A stretch of DNA of 28,472 bases. Origin: a virus. Of the stretch, positions 13,594-19,824 are shown in pieces. The stretch spans positions 1-28,472 of the IMG/VR virus record IMGVR_UViG_3300017767_000086; one strand, given 5' to 3'. Both the position numbers and the translations under genes were made by a program. Position 1 is the first letter of the stretch; the number at the start of each line of letters is the position of its first letter. The notes beneath the pieces are model-generated. The model was not told the origin of the DNA. It worked only from the letters and a program-made list of their open reading frames with translations, and did not search any database.

Positions 13594-13860
13594 CTACTGG
13601 GGGGCAGTCAAGTTATTTCTGTACTCTTCCATTTTTTTTCTGACGCTGGTCGGCTCAAGCTGTGCGAGGGAACAAACCAACTCAAAGTCTTCGCTGTCCA
13701 TCCAGTCAATGACCTCTGTTCTTTTTCTTACGTCTGGTTTATTCAGGTCGTAGATAGACTGGGCAATCACTGCTCTCCACAGCCTGCACTCTGATAACTG
13801 TTCGGGGGTTCTCTCTGTCCAGCCCCCACCATATATGCTTTTCTTTGACTTGCCTGTCAT
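13594..13860 (-). CDS. Small phage protein overlapping rusA, possible DNA-binding helical protein
   Basis: An 88-residue basic protein. Residues 12-37 (GGWTERTPEQLSECRLWRAVIAQ) and the tail DFELVCSLAQLEPTSVRKKM resemble a recurrent phage protein in which an RLW-AV helix and a VC-LAGL-P--VR helix are the conserved parts (recalled). The tail reads like a helix-turn-helix. Start ATG 13860 has AAGGTG about 9 bases upstream. The first 122 bases overlap the 3' end of rusA in another frame, far more than usual, and both readings look genuinely coding. No function is proven. Confidence 0.75.
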   Translation of the reverse strand: MTGKSKKSIYGGGWTERTPEQLSECRLWRAVIAQSIYDLNKPDVRKRTEVIDWMDSEDFELVCSLAQLEPTSVRKKMEEYRNNLTAPQ

Positions 13861-14134
13861 TTTTGTACACCTTCCCCTGCATCGCGTCCAAGATAACGCT
13901 TTCGTCTAGGTCTGGTCGGCGGCTCGCGTAATAGATAATCATATCCACACGGACATCTGCCTCTATCTCCTCATCTAAATTGGGACACTGTTCACCAAAT
14001 AATTTTAGATACTTAATAGCTTTATCTGATTTGATGAACGCTGGCCTGCCTTTTATTGTGACCAGCCTTCTAGAGTTTGCTTTGCTCGCAGGCTCCCCAT
14101 AAATCGTGAAAGTTATATGAAACTTTTTATCCAT
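13739..14134 (-). CDS. rusA: RusA-family Holliday junction resolvase
   Basis: A 131-residue nuclease that resolves four-way junctions during phage recombination and before packaging. The family core is visible: PASKANSRR (about residues 15-23), then RRPDLDES with Asp75 and Asp77, ILDAMQGKVYKND with Asp83 and Asp93, and a closing KEKHIWWG. E. coli RusA uses three Asp in equivalent places. Here the usual DD of the third motif is ND. ATG 14134 is chosen (AGGTG about 8 bases upstream), and the longer open frame to 14296 would run across the divergent plus-strand gene. It is the first gene of a leftward operon with the 88-aa protein and the primase-helicase. Confidence 0.9.
   Translation of the reverse strand: MDKKFHITFTIYGEPASKANSRRLVTIKGRPAFIKSDKAIKYLKLFGEQCPNLDEEIEADVRVDMIIYYASRRPDLDESVILDAMQGKVYKNDRQVKEKHIWWGLDRENPRTVIRVQAVESSDCPVYLRPE
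14110..14125. promoter_or_regulatory. Exact AAGTT-N6-AACTT palindrome at the rusA start
   Basis: AAGTT-ATATGA-AACTT with an A/T flank (CTTTTTAT) lies over codons 4-8 of rusA, immediately downstream of the divergent promoter region. A bound protein here could block leftward transcription. Confidence 0.6.
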
Positions 14135-14145
14135 TGTTACACCTA

Positions 14146-14175
14146 TTGACACATTGTTATACATTATTATATGTT
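14146..14175 (+). promoter_or_regulatory. Candidate promoter for the recombination operon
   Basis: A perfect TTGACA (14146-14151) is followed at 16 bases by TATATG or at 18 bases by TATGTT. ATG 14198 lies close behind with AGGAG between. The -10 match is imperfect. Confidence 0.45.
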
Positions 14176-14194
14176 CTGGGTCATCAAGGAGCAA
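14166..14194 (-). promoter_or_regulatory. Candidate promoter for rusA and the primase-helicase operon
   Basis: On the minus strand TTGCTC (14194-14189) and a perfect TATAAT (14171-14166) are 17 bases apart, ending about 32 bases before the rusA ATG. It overlaps the plus-strand candidate, so the two would compete for polymerase. Confidence 0.5.
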
Positions 14195-14197
14195 GCT

Positions 14198-14482
14198 ATG
14201 AAACAATGGAAGAACAATGTGTCTGACTGGTGCATGAGGGCAAACACCAGCAGTGTGCGCCACGCAATGATTACGCTGGCAGAAAGCGAAGCCCAAGAGG
14301 GCAACAAAAAACTTGGCGAAGATATATGGGGGACAATACTAGACGACGCGAAAGACAACGAAGACTGGGCGCTTGTTGCTCACATGCTGACCTTCGGCAA
14401 TAAGGTCTTAGGTGTTCAGCCCGACAAGCTAGAGGGCGAAAGATATTTTCGTAAAGAGATGGATAGAAAAAGCAATGGATAA
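14198..14482 (+). CDS. Small unknown protein opening the recombination operon
   Basis: A 94-residue helical charged protein (VRHAMITLAESEAQEGNKKLGEDIWG, shown only as a style example, about residues 20-45). ATG 14198 has AAGGAG 8 bases upstream. It overlaps the next small gene by 8 bases. No motif is recognised. It may serve the recombination or nuclease genes that follow, but there is no direct evidence. Confidence 0.7.
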   Translation: MKQWKNNVSDWCMRANTSSVRHAMITLAESEAQEGNKKLGEDIWGTILDDAKDNEDWALVAHMLTFGNKVLGVQPDKLEGERYFRKEMDRKSNG

Positions 14483-14636
14483 AAGAGAAAAGACACCGTC
14501 TGCTTTGCAGGACACCGTGCGCTTTGTAAACATCGAAGGCACAGTACACGTTATTGATTTAGACAAAGAGGTTAGCGTTGAAGCGTACCGTAAGAAGATT
14601 ATGGACGACCCAGTGATAGACGAGATGGGTGAATGA
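14475..14636 (+). CDS. Tiny unknown protein coupled to the PD-(D/E)XK gene
   Basis: A 53-residue acidic ORF. Its ATG overlaps the previous gene by 8 bases, and its stop overlaps the next start as ATGA, the usual sign of translational coupling. It has a beta-like middle (VRFVNIEGTVHVIDLD) and an acidic tail. Function unknown. Confidence 0.62.
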   Translation: MDKREKTPSALQDTVRFVNIEGTVHVIDLDKEVSVEAYRKKIMDDPVIDEMGE

Positions 14637-15511
14637 AGTTAACCAACAGACACAATCTGCCGGAGCCTTTTCTAGATTTTATCCGTAACGATAAATACTC
14701 GAAGGGGTCTGCGGATATAAGCGTTACACAGCTTATCGACAGCCCCCGTGTTCGCTTGCTTAATACCATCGGCAAAGACGAGATAGAAATGGATGCGGTT
14801 GACCGCGTCTGGCCCTTGTTCGGCACGGCAGTCCACCACATTTTGGAAACATCAAATCAAACTGATGGGGTTATTAAGGAAGAGCGATTGGATATGGTTA
14901 TACGCGGCTGGGTTTTGTCGGGTGCGGTAGACTATCAATATCATTACGTTCAGGCTGGCCCCAAAGTAGATATCATTGACTACAAAGTTACCAGCGCATG
15001 GTCGGTCATGCTGGGCAAGGAAGACTGGGAGCGGCAGTTAAACTGCTACGCACACCTGATTGAGAGCCAATGCCCCAGCAAGGTAAACAAGCTACAGATA
15101 TGCGCGATACTCAGAGACTGGCAACGCAAGAAAGCAGAGACTGACCCCTCATATCCACAAGCACCAGTAGCGATGGTAGATGTGCCTATCTGGGCTTACG
15201 ACCAGCGCGTTATGTATTTAAACGAGCGCATGACACTGCATCAAGATGCACAGCAAGCATGGGACACGAACCAAGAGTTGCCGCTGTGTAGCACAGAAGA
15301 AATGTGGGAGAAGCCCGACACCTTTGCTGTCAAAAAGGCCAAACAGAAACGAGCATTGCGCGTGCTGAACTCATTTGAAAAAGCACAACACTATATCTCA
15401 GACCAGCCCAACCCCTCTGGACTGAGCATTGAAACTAGAACGGGCGCACGGACGAGGTGCGAGGGAAATTATTGCAATGTCGCAGACATATGCAAGCGCA
15501 TGGGAGCGTAA
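14633..15511 (+). CDS. PD-(D/E)XK exonuclease (RecB/Cas4-like), possible Fe-S cluster
   Basis: A 292-residue nuclease of the restriction-endonuclease fold. Seen in order: AVHHILE with the conserved His (68/69), GAVDY with Asp100, DIIDYK with Asp116 and Lys118, then RQLNCYAHL, the Gln/Tyr helix of RecB-like nucleases (about 134-142). Cys219, Cys276, Cys281 and Cys287 have the one-plus-three pattern of Cas4/AddB-type iron-sulfur nucleases, so a 4Fe-4S cluster is plausible but unproven. It is followed within 300 bases by a putative annealing protein, matching the exonuclease-annealase pairs of phage recombination systems. Confidence 0.85.
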   Translation: MKLTNRHNLPEPFLDFIRNDKYSKGSADISVTQLIDSPRVRLLNTIGKDEIEMDAVDRVWPLFGTAVHHILETSNQTDGVIKEERLDMVIRGWVLSGAVDYQYHYVQAGPKVDIIDYKVTSAWSVMLGKEDWERQLNCYAHLIESQCPSKVNKLQICAILRDWQRKKAETDPSYPQAPVAMVDVPIWAYDQRVMYLNERMTLHQDAQQAWDTNQELPLCSTEEMWEKPDTFAVKKAKQKRALRVLNSFEKAQHYISDQPNPSGLSIETRTGARTRCEGNYCNVADICKRMGA

Positions 15512-15512
15512 G

Positions 15513-15797
15513 ATGGAAGACGGAAAAGAAAACTCAGCCAAGTATACGGTTGTCAAGAACATGCCAGTCCCGCCAAGGCAGGGGCGCAAGTCTAAGTATA
15601 TCGAACTGAATGGCATGTTAGGACAAATGGACATAGGTGACATGATTGAAGTTAGGACGGAGCCTGAGAGGGTCAACGCCGCCATCCGATTGCGAGAGGC
15701 AGGCTTTGGCGTGGCTTGTCGAAAATGCCCAAACGGGTGGCGCATTTGGAAGTTAGAACCCCAATGGAAGAAAAAGGCTAACAAACATGGCTACTAA
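15513..15797 (+). CDS. Small basic unknown protein
   Basis: A 94-residue protein from ATG 15513, preceded by GGGAG at good spacing. The longer frame from 15429 would overlap the exonuclease and is rejected. The sequence runs KYTVVKNMPVPPRQGRKSKY, a helical part with IRLREAGFGVACRKCPNGW, and a Lys-rich end. This looks like a small domain that might contact nucleic acid. It lies between exonuclease and annealase candidates and overlaps the latter by 11 bases. No family is assigned. Confidence 0.7.
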   Translation: MEDGKENSAKYTVVKNMPVPPRQGRKSKYIELNGMLGQMDIGDMIEVRTEPERVNAAIRLREAGFGVACRKCPNGWRIWKLEPQWKKKANKHGY

Positions 15798-16572
15798 AAA
15801 AGTTACATCCAACAAAGCTTCAGCGTGGGACGAACACAGCAAACTAGGCAGGGCGGTTGTTGAACTGAATGAAATCAACAGGACGCATGGCGTTGATATG
15901 CGCGGCGGCAAAAAATATACGATGGTCAAAGACCGCGTAGAAATTTTCCGCAAACACTTTCACCTAGACTTAGGCATCGAAACATTCATCGAATATTGCG
16001 ATGACACATTTGTCAGAATGAAAGCCATCATCACAGAACGCGTAAAGTTTGGGGACACCTACCACATCAGGGTTATTGGTTCAGGTCATGCAGAAGAACT
16101 GCGCGGGTCAACCAATGTAAACAAAACATCAGCCCTAGAAAACGCGGAGACTGGTGCAATCGGTAGGGCGTTAGCAAGCATTGGTTTAGCTGGCGGTGAG
16201 TACGCATCAGCCAATGAGATGGAAGCTGTAAGCCGCAAGGAAGAGGTGCAGAAATCTCCGCCACCAAAGGCTACGCCGACAGAGAAGGTAGAGCCAGTCA
16301 AGGAAGCAGAAGCCATTGTTATAAACCCCGATGGCGTTGAGACAGGGGTTGTTGCAGAAGGAGAAGCACGACTTGAGGACTTGGTGCTTGAGGCTTTCAA
16401 GACGTTTATCCCTACTTGCGACACAGATAAACACCTTGACGCCTTTCTAGAAATGAACAACGAGCCTATCAAGGTGCTTCAAAATTCTGACCGATGGGAT
16501 GAGTTTTGTGAACTTGGCAAGCGACAACGAGTAAGAATTAAACAGGTAACTAAAGGAGATACAGATGAGTGA
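15787..16572 (+). CDS. Putative single-strand annealing protein (ERF/Rad52-like)
   Basis: A 261-residue protein. Residues about 40-145 form the conserved part, ending in NKTSALENAETGAIGRALA (112-130) and SIGLAGGEYASANEM, the hallmark of phage annealing-type proteins often annotated ERF-like. The C-terminal 100 residues are a linker rich in Pro, Glu and Lys (about 150-175) and a helical tail, as in ERF proteins where the tail binds partners. It would anneal single strands made by the exonuclease upstream. A near copy of the genome palindrome (AAGTT-ACATCC-AACAA) lies over codons 5-10. Class assignment within the annealases is uncertain. Confidence 0.72.
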   Translation: MATKKVTSNKASAWDEHSKLGRAVVELNEINRTHGVDMRGGKKYTMVKDRVEIFRKHFHLDLGIETFIEYCDDTFVRMKAIITERVKFGDTYHIRVIGSGHAEELRGSTNVNKTSALENAETGAIGRALASIGLAGGEYASANEMEAVSRKEEVQKSPPPKATPTEKVEPVKEAEAIVINPDGVETGVVAEGEARLEDLVLEAFKTFIPTCDTDKHLDAFLEMNNEPIKVLQNSDRWDEFCELGKRQRVRIKQVTKGDTDE

Positions 16573-16837
16573 TAATCGTTACCCGCCTAGTGGCGCACTG
16601 TTTACAGTTGATGAAGAGAAACGCAAGAGCGAGAAGTCGCCCCACTATCAGGGGGATTTTGAGTTACCGCGTGAGGTGGTTGAGGATTTGTATAAGCAAA
16701 TACAAAGTGACCCGACTGCAGACAGAGCCAAGTGTAGGCTGGTCGGTTGGAGACAAACTGCCCGCAAGTCAGGCAATACTTTTGTAAGTATCAAAGCAAA
16801 TGTCTTTGAAGAAAAACCTTTCAAAGCCCCCTTCTAG
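16565..16837 (+). CDS. Small phage protein, possible ssDNA-binding type
   Basis: A 90-residue protein with the pattern SGALF (9-13), charged linker, HYQGDFELP, and CRLVGWRQTARKSGNTFVSIKANV (57-80, abbreviated here by its ends). The arrangement of GALF-charged-YxGxF-GWxxxxxxGxxFxSxK recurs in small phage proteins, as I recall, and the beta-strand spacing would suit an OB-like fold. It has an excellent AAGGAG site and overlaps the annealase gene by 8 bases, which makes an ssDNA-handling role attractive but unproven. Confidence 0.68.
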   Translation: MSDNRYPPSGALFTVDEEKRKSEKSPHYQGDFELPREVVEDLYKQIQSDPTADRAKCRLVGWRQTARKSGNTFVSIKANVFEEKPFKAPF

Positions 16838-17096
16838 AATACGAAGTGAACGCTACCTAAAGACCTTGCGAGGGCAACCTTGCTTGGTCTGCGGGGCGGG
16901 GGGAGAGGCGCATCACGTTACCTTTGCTGAACCAAAAGCTATGGCTAAGAAAGTAGGAGATAACTGGTGCGTACCCCTTTGCCACAAACACCACATGGAA
17001 CTACACGGACACGGCAAGGAGACACAGTGGTGGGCGTTGCAGGGGGTAGACCCAATAGAGTGGGCGAAGGACAGTTGGGAACAATTCAATGAGTGA
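16800..17096 (+). CDS. HNH-type zinc nuclease-like protein (DUF968-like)
   Basis: A 98-residue protein with RSERYLKTLRGQPCLVCG, then EAHHVTF, NWCVPLCHKHHMELHG and WWALQGVDPIEWA. The metal and catalytic pattern is Cys28-x2-Cys31, His38-His39, Cys57 and Cys61, and His64/His65/His69, typical of phage HNH proteins that act in recombination. It overlaps the preceding gene by 38 bases, with a weak ribosome site, so it probably relies on coupled translation. The alternative is a non-nucleolytic zinc fold. Confidence 0.82.
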   Translation: MSLKKNLSKPPSRIRSERYLKTLRGQPCLVCGAGGEAHHVTFAEPKAMAKKVGDNWCVPLCHKHHMELHGHGKETQWWALQGVDPIEWAKDSWEQFNE

Positions 17097-17493
17097 AGAG
17101 GTCATTAAGTACAAGAAGCGCATGGGGCAACTAAAAAGTTTTAGGGAACTTTTTATAGGCAAGTACACCCCAAGCGACATTGATTTGGCCTATGAGATAG
17201 GCGGCAGAGTTTTTGTTTTTGGTGAATTAAAATTAGCTGGCGTTGAGGTTCCAACGGGACAGCGTCTATTGCTTCAGCATATAGGCGAGGCACTGTTTGA
17301 GGCTGGCAAGAATGTTCTTTTGTTTGTAGCCGAACACGACACAAGTCCTGATGAAGTTATAAATGTTGGCGAACTGCCCGTGACTTATATGTGGTACACG
17401 CACGGCGGCAAAGTCAGGACAATGGAAGATGTAAACCGCAATGTACGGGATGTTTGTAACCAGTATGTGCGTAGATTTGTACCAGATTTGTGA
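17089..17493 (+). CDS. Small restriction-fold (PD-(D/E)XK) nuclease candidate
   Basis: A 134-residue protein. The segment PSDIDLAYEIGGRVFVFGELK (about residues 28-48) has the strand-turn-strand layout of the PD-(D/E)XK core, with Asp30/Asp32, Glu46-x-Lys48, and Gln58/Gln63 in the next helix. Small proteins of this type include VRR-NUC-like nucleases and archaeal-style resolvases. An exact genome palindrome (17136-17151) lies inside its 5' part. It overlaps the HNH gene by 8 bases. The fold call rests on the motif alone. Confidence 0.62.
   Translation: MSEEVIKYKKRMGQLKSFRELFIGKYTPSDIDLAYEIGGRVFVFGELKLAGVEVPTGQRLLLQHIGEALFEAGKNVLLFVAEHDTSPDEVINVGELPVTYMWYTHGGKVRTMEDVNRNVRDVCNQYVRRFVPDL
17136..17151. 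promoter_or_regulatory. Exact AAGTT-N6-AACTT palindrome inside a gene
   Basis: AAGTT-TTAGGG-AACTT with A-tract and TTTTTA flanks, about 50 bases into the coding sequence that starts at 17089. Confidence 0.55.
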
Positions 17494-17499
17494 GGAATT

Positions 17500-17922
17500 A
17501 TGAGCGAATATAGAGAAGCCGCACTGTCCTTTGAGGCAGTTAAGATTGGGATGACGCAGAACAGGGAAGGAATAATACTGCGCCTTGCTGTTCACCCACA
17601 AGAATGTCCACCGAAGTTACACACTGACTTTGTCGGACAGCGTTATGGTGTGGCGCTAGTTGCATTGGCGGATGACGAGACACCGAAACACGCGCCAGAA
17701 CTTGAGGAAATCAGGAAGCTAAAGGCAAGCGCAGGCGCGCTATGTCGTGATACGGACTTTCAGGTTTTCCTTGGGGCCGAGTCGGAAGACTCTGCAACGA
17801 CCATATTGCGAACTAAATTAGGCGTGCAATCCCGCAGTGAGTTTGATGACAATGCAGACGCAAGAGTTAGGTTTGTTAACCTAAGAGAGGAGTTTCAAGC
17901 ATGGCTGAAGAAGAAAAAGTAA
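17500..17922 (+). CDS. Unknown conserved-type phage protein
   Basis: A 140-residue soluble protein. The N-terminal beta-rich half (LSFEAVKIGMTQNREGIILRLAVHPQECP, cited by its ends, about 9-37) is followed by FVGQRYGVALVALADDETP. In memory the phrase VHP-x(3)-P-x(8)-G-x-RY-x(2)-ALV recurs in phage hypothetical proteins near recombination genes. The C-terminal half is helical and charged. GAGG lies before ATG 17500, and its end overlaps the HTH gene by 22 bases. Function unknown. Confidence 0.72.
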   Translation: MSEYREAALSFEAVKIGMTQNREGIILRLAVHPQECPPKLHTDFVGQRYGVALVALADDETPKHAPELEEIRKLKASAGALCRDTDFQVFLGAESEDSATTILRTKLGVQSRSEFDDNADARVRFVNLREEFQAWLKKKK

Positions 17923-18137
17923 TCCCTGAGAAAGAACAGAACGAATTTATAACGCTGTTGGAAGCAACACAAATTCTAGGGGTGACCAGAAAAACTATTT
18001 ACAATCTGATGCAAGAGGATGAGAGCTTTCCAAAACCTTTTTCTTTGGCAATTACAGTCAGTGCGCGAGGTCGCCGGAACTATCGTTTTGATAGAGGGGA
18101 GTTGGTCGAATGGGTCAAGACAAGACGAGTGAAGTAA
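17901..18137 (+). CDS. AlpA/excisionase-type helix-turn-helix protein
   Basis: A 78-residue DNA-binding protein. Residues 18-38 (TLLEATQILGVTRKTIYNLMQ by position) form the winged helix-turn-helix of the AlpA/MerR-like class, and residues 55-74 (GRRNYRFDRGELVEWVKTR) give the typical wing and closing helix. Such proteins act as excisionases or transcription regulators. No integrase gene is present, so a regulator is the better guess. It is the only clear sequence-specific regulator in the window and so a candidate for the repeated operator-like sites, though AlpA proteins do not usually need perfect palindromes. GAGGAG precedes the ATG. Confidence 0.82.
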   Translation: MAEEEKVIPEKEQNEFITLLEATQILGVTRKTIYNLMQEDESFPKPFSLAITVSARGRRNYRFDRGELVEWVKTRRVK

Positions 18138-18502
18138 TCAGGTCTATCGAAGAAAAGTTTGGTGTAACTTTACACAACATGTCTGAGAAGTATTGCGTTG
18201 ATTATGTCGCCGTAAAGCAAGGCGAAATAGTTAGCTTTGTTGAGGTCAGACAATGCGGAGATTTGTTTTCTGCATACATTCCCTTGGATGTGACAAAGAA
18301 CGCAGTGATATTACAAATGCTAACAGGCAAACCAGTCATCATGTTCATGCAGTGGCCTGACGAAGTAACATGGATTGATTTGACCCAGCAGTTTCCATAC
18401 ATAGTCGGCGGTCAAAAGCAAGACGATGCGTTTATGGAAGTGGAGCCGTGTGCAGTTATACCGAAGACAATGTTTAGAAGTGTGGAAGAGATAGAGGTTT
18501 AG
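18110..18502 (+). CDS. Restriction-fold-like protein with E-x-R in place of E-x-K
   Basis: A 130-residue protein. The core CVDYVAVKQGEIVSFVEVR (about residues 29-47) matches a PD-(D/E)XK strand pair with Asp31 and Glu45, but the usual Lys is Arg47. The later part, LQMLTGKPVIMFMQW and EVTWIDL, fits a family of small phage nuclease-like proteins I have seen in recombination operons. The Lys-to-Arg change may reduce or abolish catalysis. It overlaps the HTH gene by 28 bases. An exact palindrome lies inside it (18155-18170). Confidence 0.62.
   Translation: MGQDKTSEVIRSIEEKFGVTLHNMSEKYCVDYVAVKQGEIVSFVEVRQCGDLFSAYIPLDVTKNAVILQMLTGKPVIMFMQWPDEVTWIDLTQQFPYIVGGQKQDDAFMEVEPCAVIPKTMFRSVEEIEV
18155..18170. 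promoter_or_regulatory. Exact AAGTT-N6-AACTT palindrome inside a gene
   Basis: AAGTT-TGGTGT-AACTT, 18 to 33 bases after the HTH gene's stop and within the first 20 codons of the gene at 18110. Confidence 0.5.
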
Positions 18503-18504
18503 GT

Positions 18505-19824
18505 ATGGAGCGTAAAACAAAAGAGTTTTTCAAGGATAAAAAAGACAATCCTTTTGCCACCACTGACCACGAAGGCCGCGATGGGAAAAATAAAACTCGC
18601 CCGATATACCGCAAACATGGCTTACATGTGCTTGCAGAAAGAGCAGAAGCAGGCGACCCAACAGCAAAGAAACAACTCCGCAATGGCAAGTATGCTTTCC
18701 CTCATCTCAGGAACTTTGACAAGCTACCGGAACTCAAGGGCGAAATGCTGATTGATAATTTTATCTCCGCACTTACAACCCACCCCAAGCACCTGTATGC
18801 AAACTATAAAAGCAAAGAGAACCAAAGAGTGATGAAGCATCTCGCCTTGTTTCTCAAGCGGGCGCACAGGTTTAAGGTTGACGATGACTTGGTTGAAAGG
18901 GTTTTGTTCGATAGCGCAACCGCACAATGGGAGAAAATTTTTGACGTAATCAACAACGCCATCCCACCCTTTGACAATATGTGGATTGAGGGAGAGCGTA
19001 ACTCTCGCTTGTTTCAGCGCTGGAGAAACGATGAGACACACTTTGCCCCAGAATGGGTGGGCTGGCACATCCAACGCGGGGGAACCGTAAGAGGCCACGA
19101 GGTAGGCTCGACCTACCCTGACTGCCTTGTCAGGCCGTCTAGCGTTTATCAAGTACCAGACGACACGATTGTCGTTCAAAAATATATGAAGCCCACGCGT
19201 CACGCGGTTGAAAATCTTTCATACTTTATTCCAAAAACTTGCTATGTCTTTACAAGTAAAAAGCACATGGCAAAGATACCTGACCAAGGGCCAAAATCAT
19301 TTAAGTGTTTTGGAGAAACTTGGGCAAAAGAAATAAAAGAATTTGCCCCAACGCACATACGCCAGAACCTTGGCAAAAGAATTATCTCACAAATAGGCAT
19401 GGCATATAATCTTGATGACTATGGGTTTTTGCTTGGAGATGCAGACATTCTTGAGCCGACAGTAACGGCCTCCACGGATATGTATGAAGATGATATTCGT
19501 ATGTTGGCGTGGCTGTTCAGTGAGTTAAACTTTGCATGGCGTGAAGTTAAACCTATTGGCAAACCGACACGCAAGAACAGGGCGAACAATCTAATCAATC
19601 CGACTATCGACCTGAAGACAATAGAGATAGAACTGCCCAAGCCCAACGGTATTGCACTACGCCCAACAACACCAAGCGAGGACGCCTGTCGCAAACTCCA
19701 CTGGGTCATTGGTCACATGCGTACATACAAAGACGGTCGGACTGTGTGGATTAAGCCACATCAACGAGGTAACGCAAAGTTTGGTGAAGTAATTAAAGAT
19801 TACTCATTAAAGAAAGCCAGCTAA
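18505..19824 (+). CDS. Unknown 439-residue phage protein with conserved C-terminal motif
   Basis: The function is not known to me. The N-terminal third is basic and helical (LHVLAERAEAGDPTAKKQL near residues 40-58). The middle has many Trp, His and Tyr. The last 50 residues contain H399-W-V-I-G-H-M-R and W415-I-K-P-H-Q-R-G (ending 422) and then DYSL. This H-x-V-x-G-H-x-R / W-x-K-x-H-x-R-G ending recurs, by memory, in many otherwise unrelated phage hypothetical proteins. Start ATG 18505 has AGAGGT about 8 bases upstream. Its stop codon directly abuts the stop codon of the convergent giant gene. Confidence 0.78.
   Translation: MERKTKEFFKDKKDNPFATTDHEGRDGKNKTRPIYRKHGLHVLAERAEAGDPTAKKQLRNGKYAFPHLRNFDKLPELKGEMLIDNFISALTTHPKHLYANYKSKENQRVMKHLALFLKRAHRFKVDDDLVERVLFDSATAQWEKIFDVINNAIPPFDNMWIEGERNSRLFQRWRNDETHFAPEWVGWHIQRGGTVRGHEVGSTYPDCLVRPSSVYQVPDDTIVVQKYMKPTRHAVENLSYFIPKTCYVFTSKKHMAKIPDQGPKSFKCFGETWAKEIKEFAPTHIRQNLGKRIISQIGMAYNLDDYGFLLGDADILEPTVTASTDMYEDDIRMLAWLFSELNFAWREVKPIGKPTRKNRANNLINPTIDLKTIEIELPKPNGIALRPTTPSEDACRKLHWVIGHMRTYKDGRTVWIKPHQRGNAKFGEVIKDYSLKKAS

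Noticed and set aside
17901-18137. Excisionase of a temperate phage with integrase
   Set aside because: The HTH type fits, but there is no integrase, attachment site or repressor in the window, so temperate life cannot be supported.
18724-19203. 159-codon minus-strand ORF opposite the 439-aa gene
   Set aside because: No start signal, antisense to a well-supported gene, and no recognisable motif.
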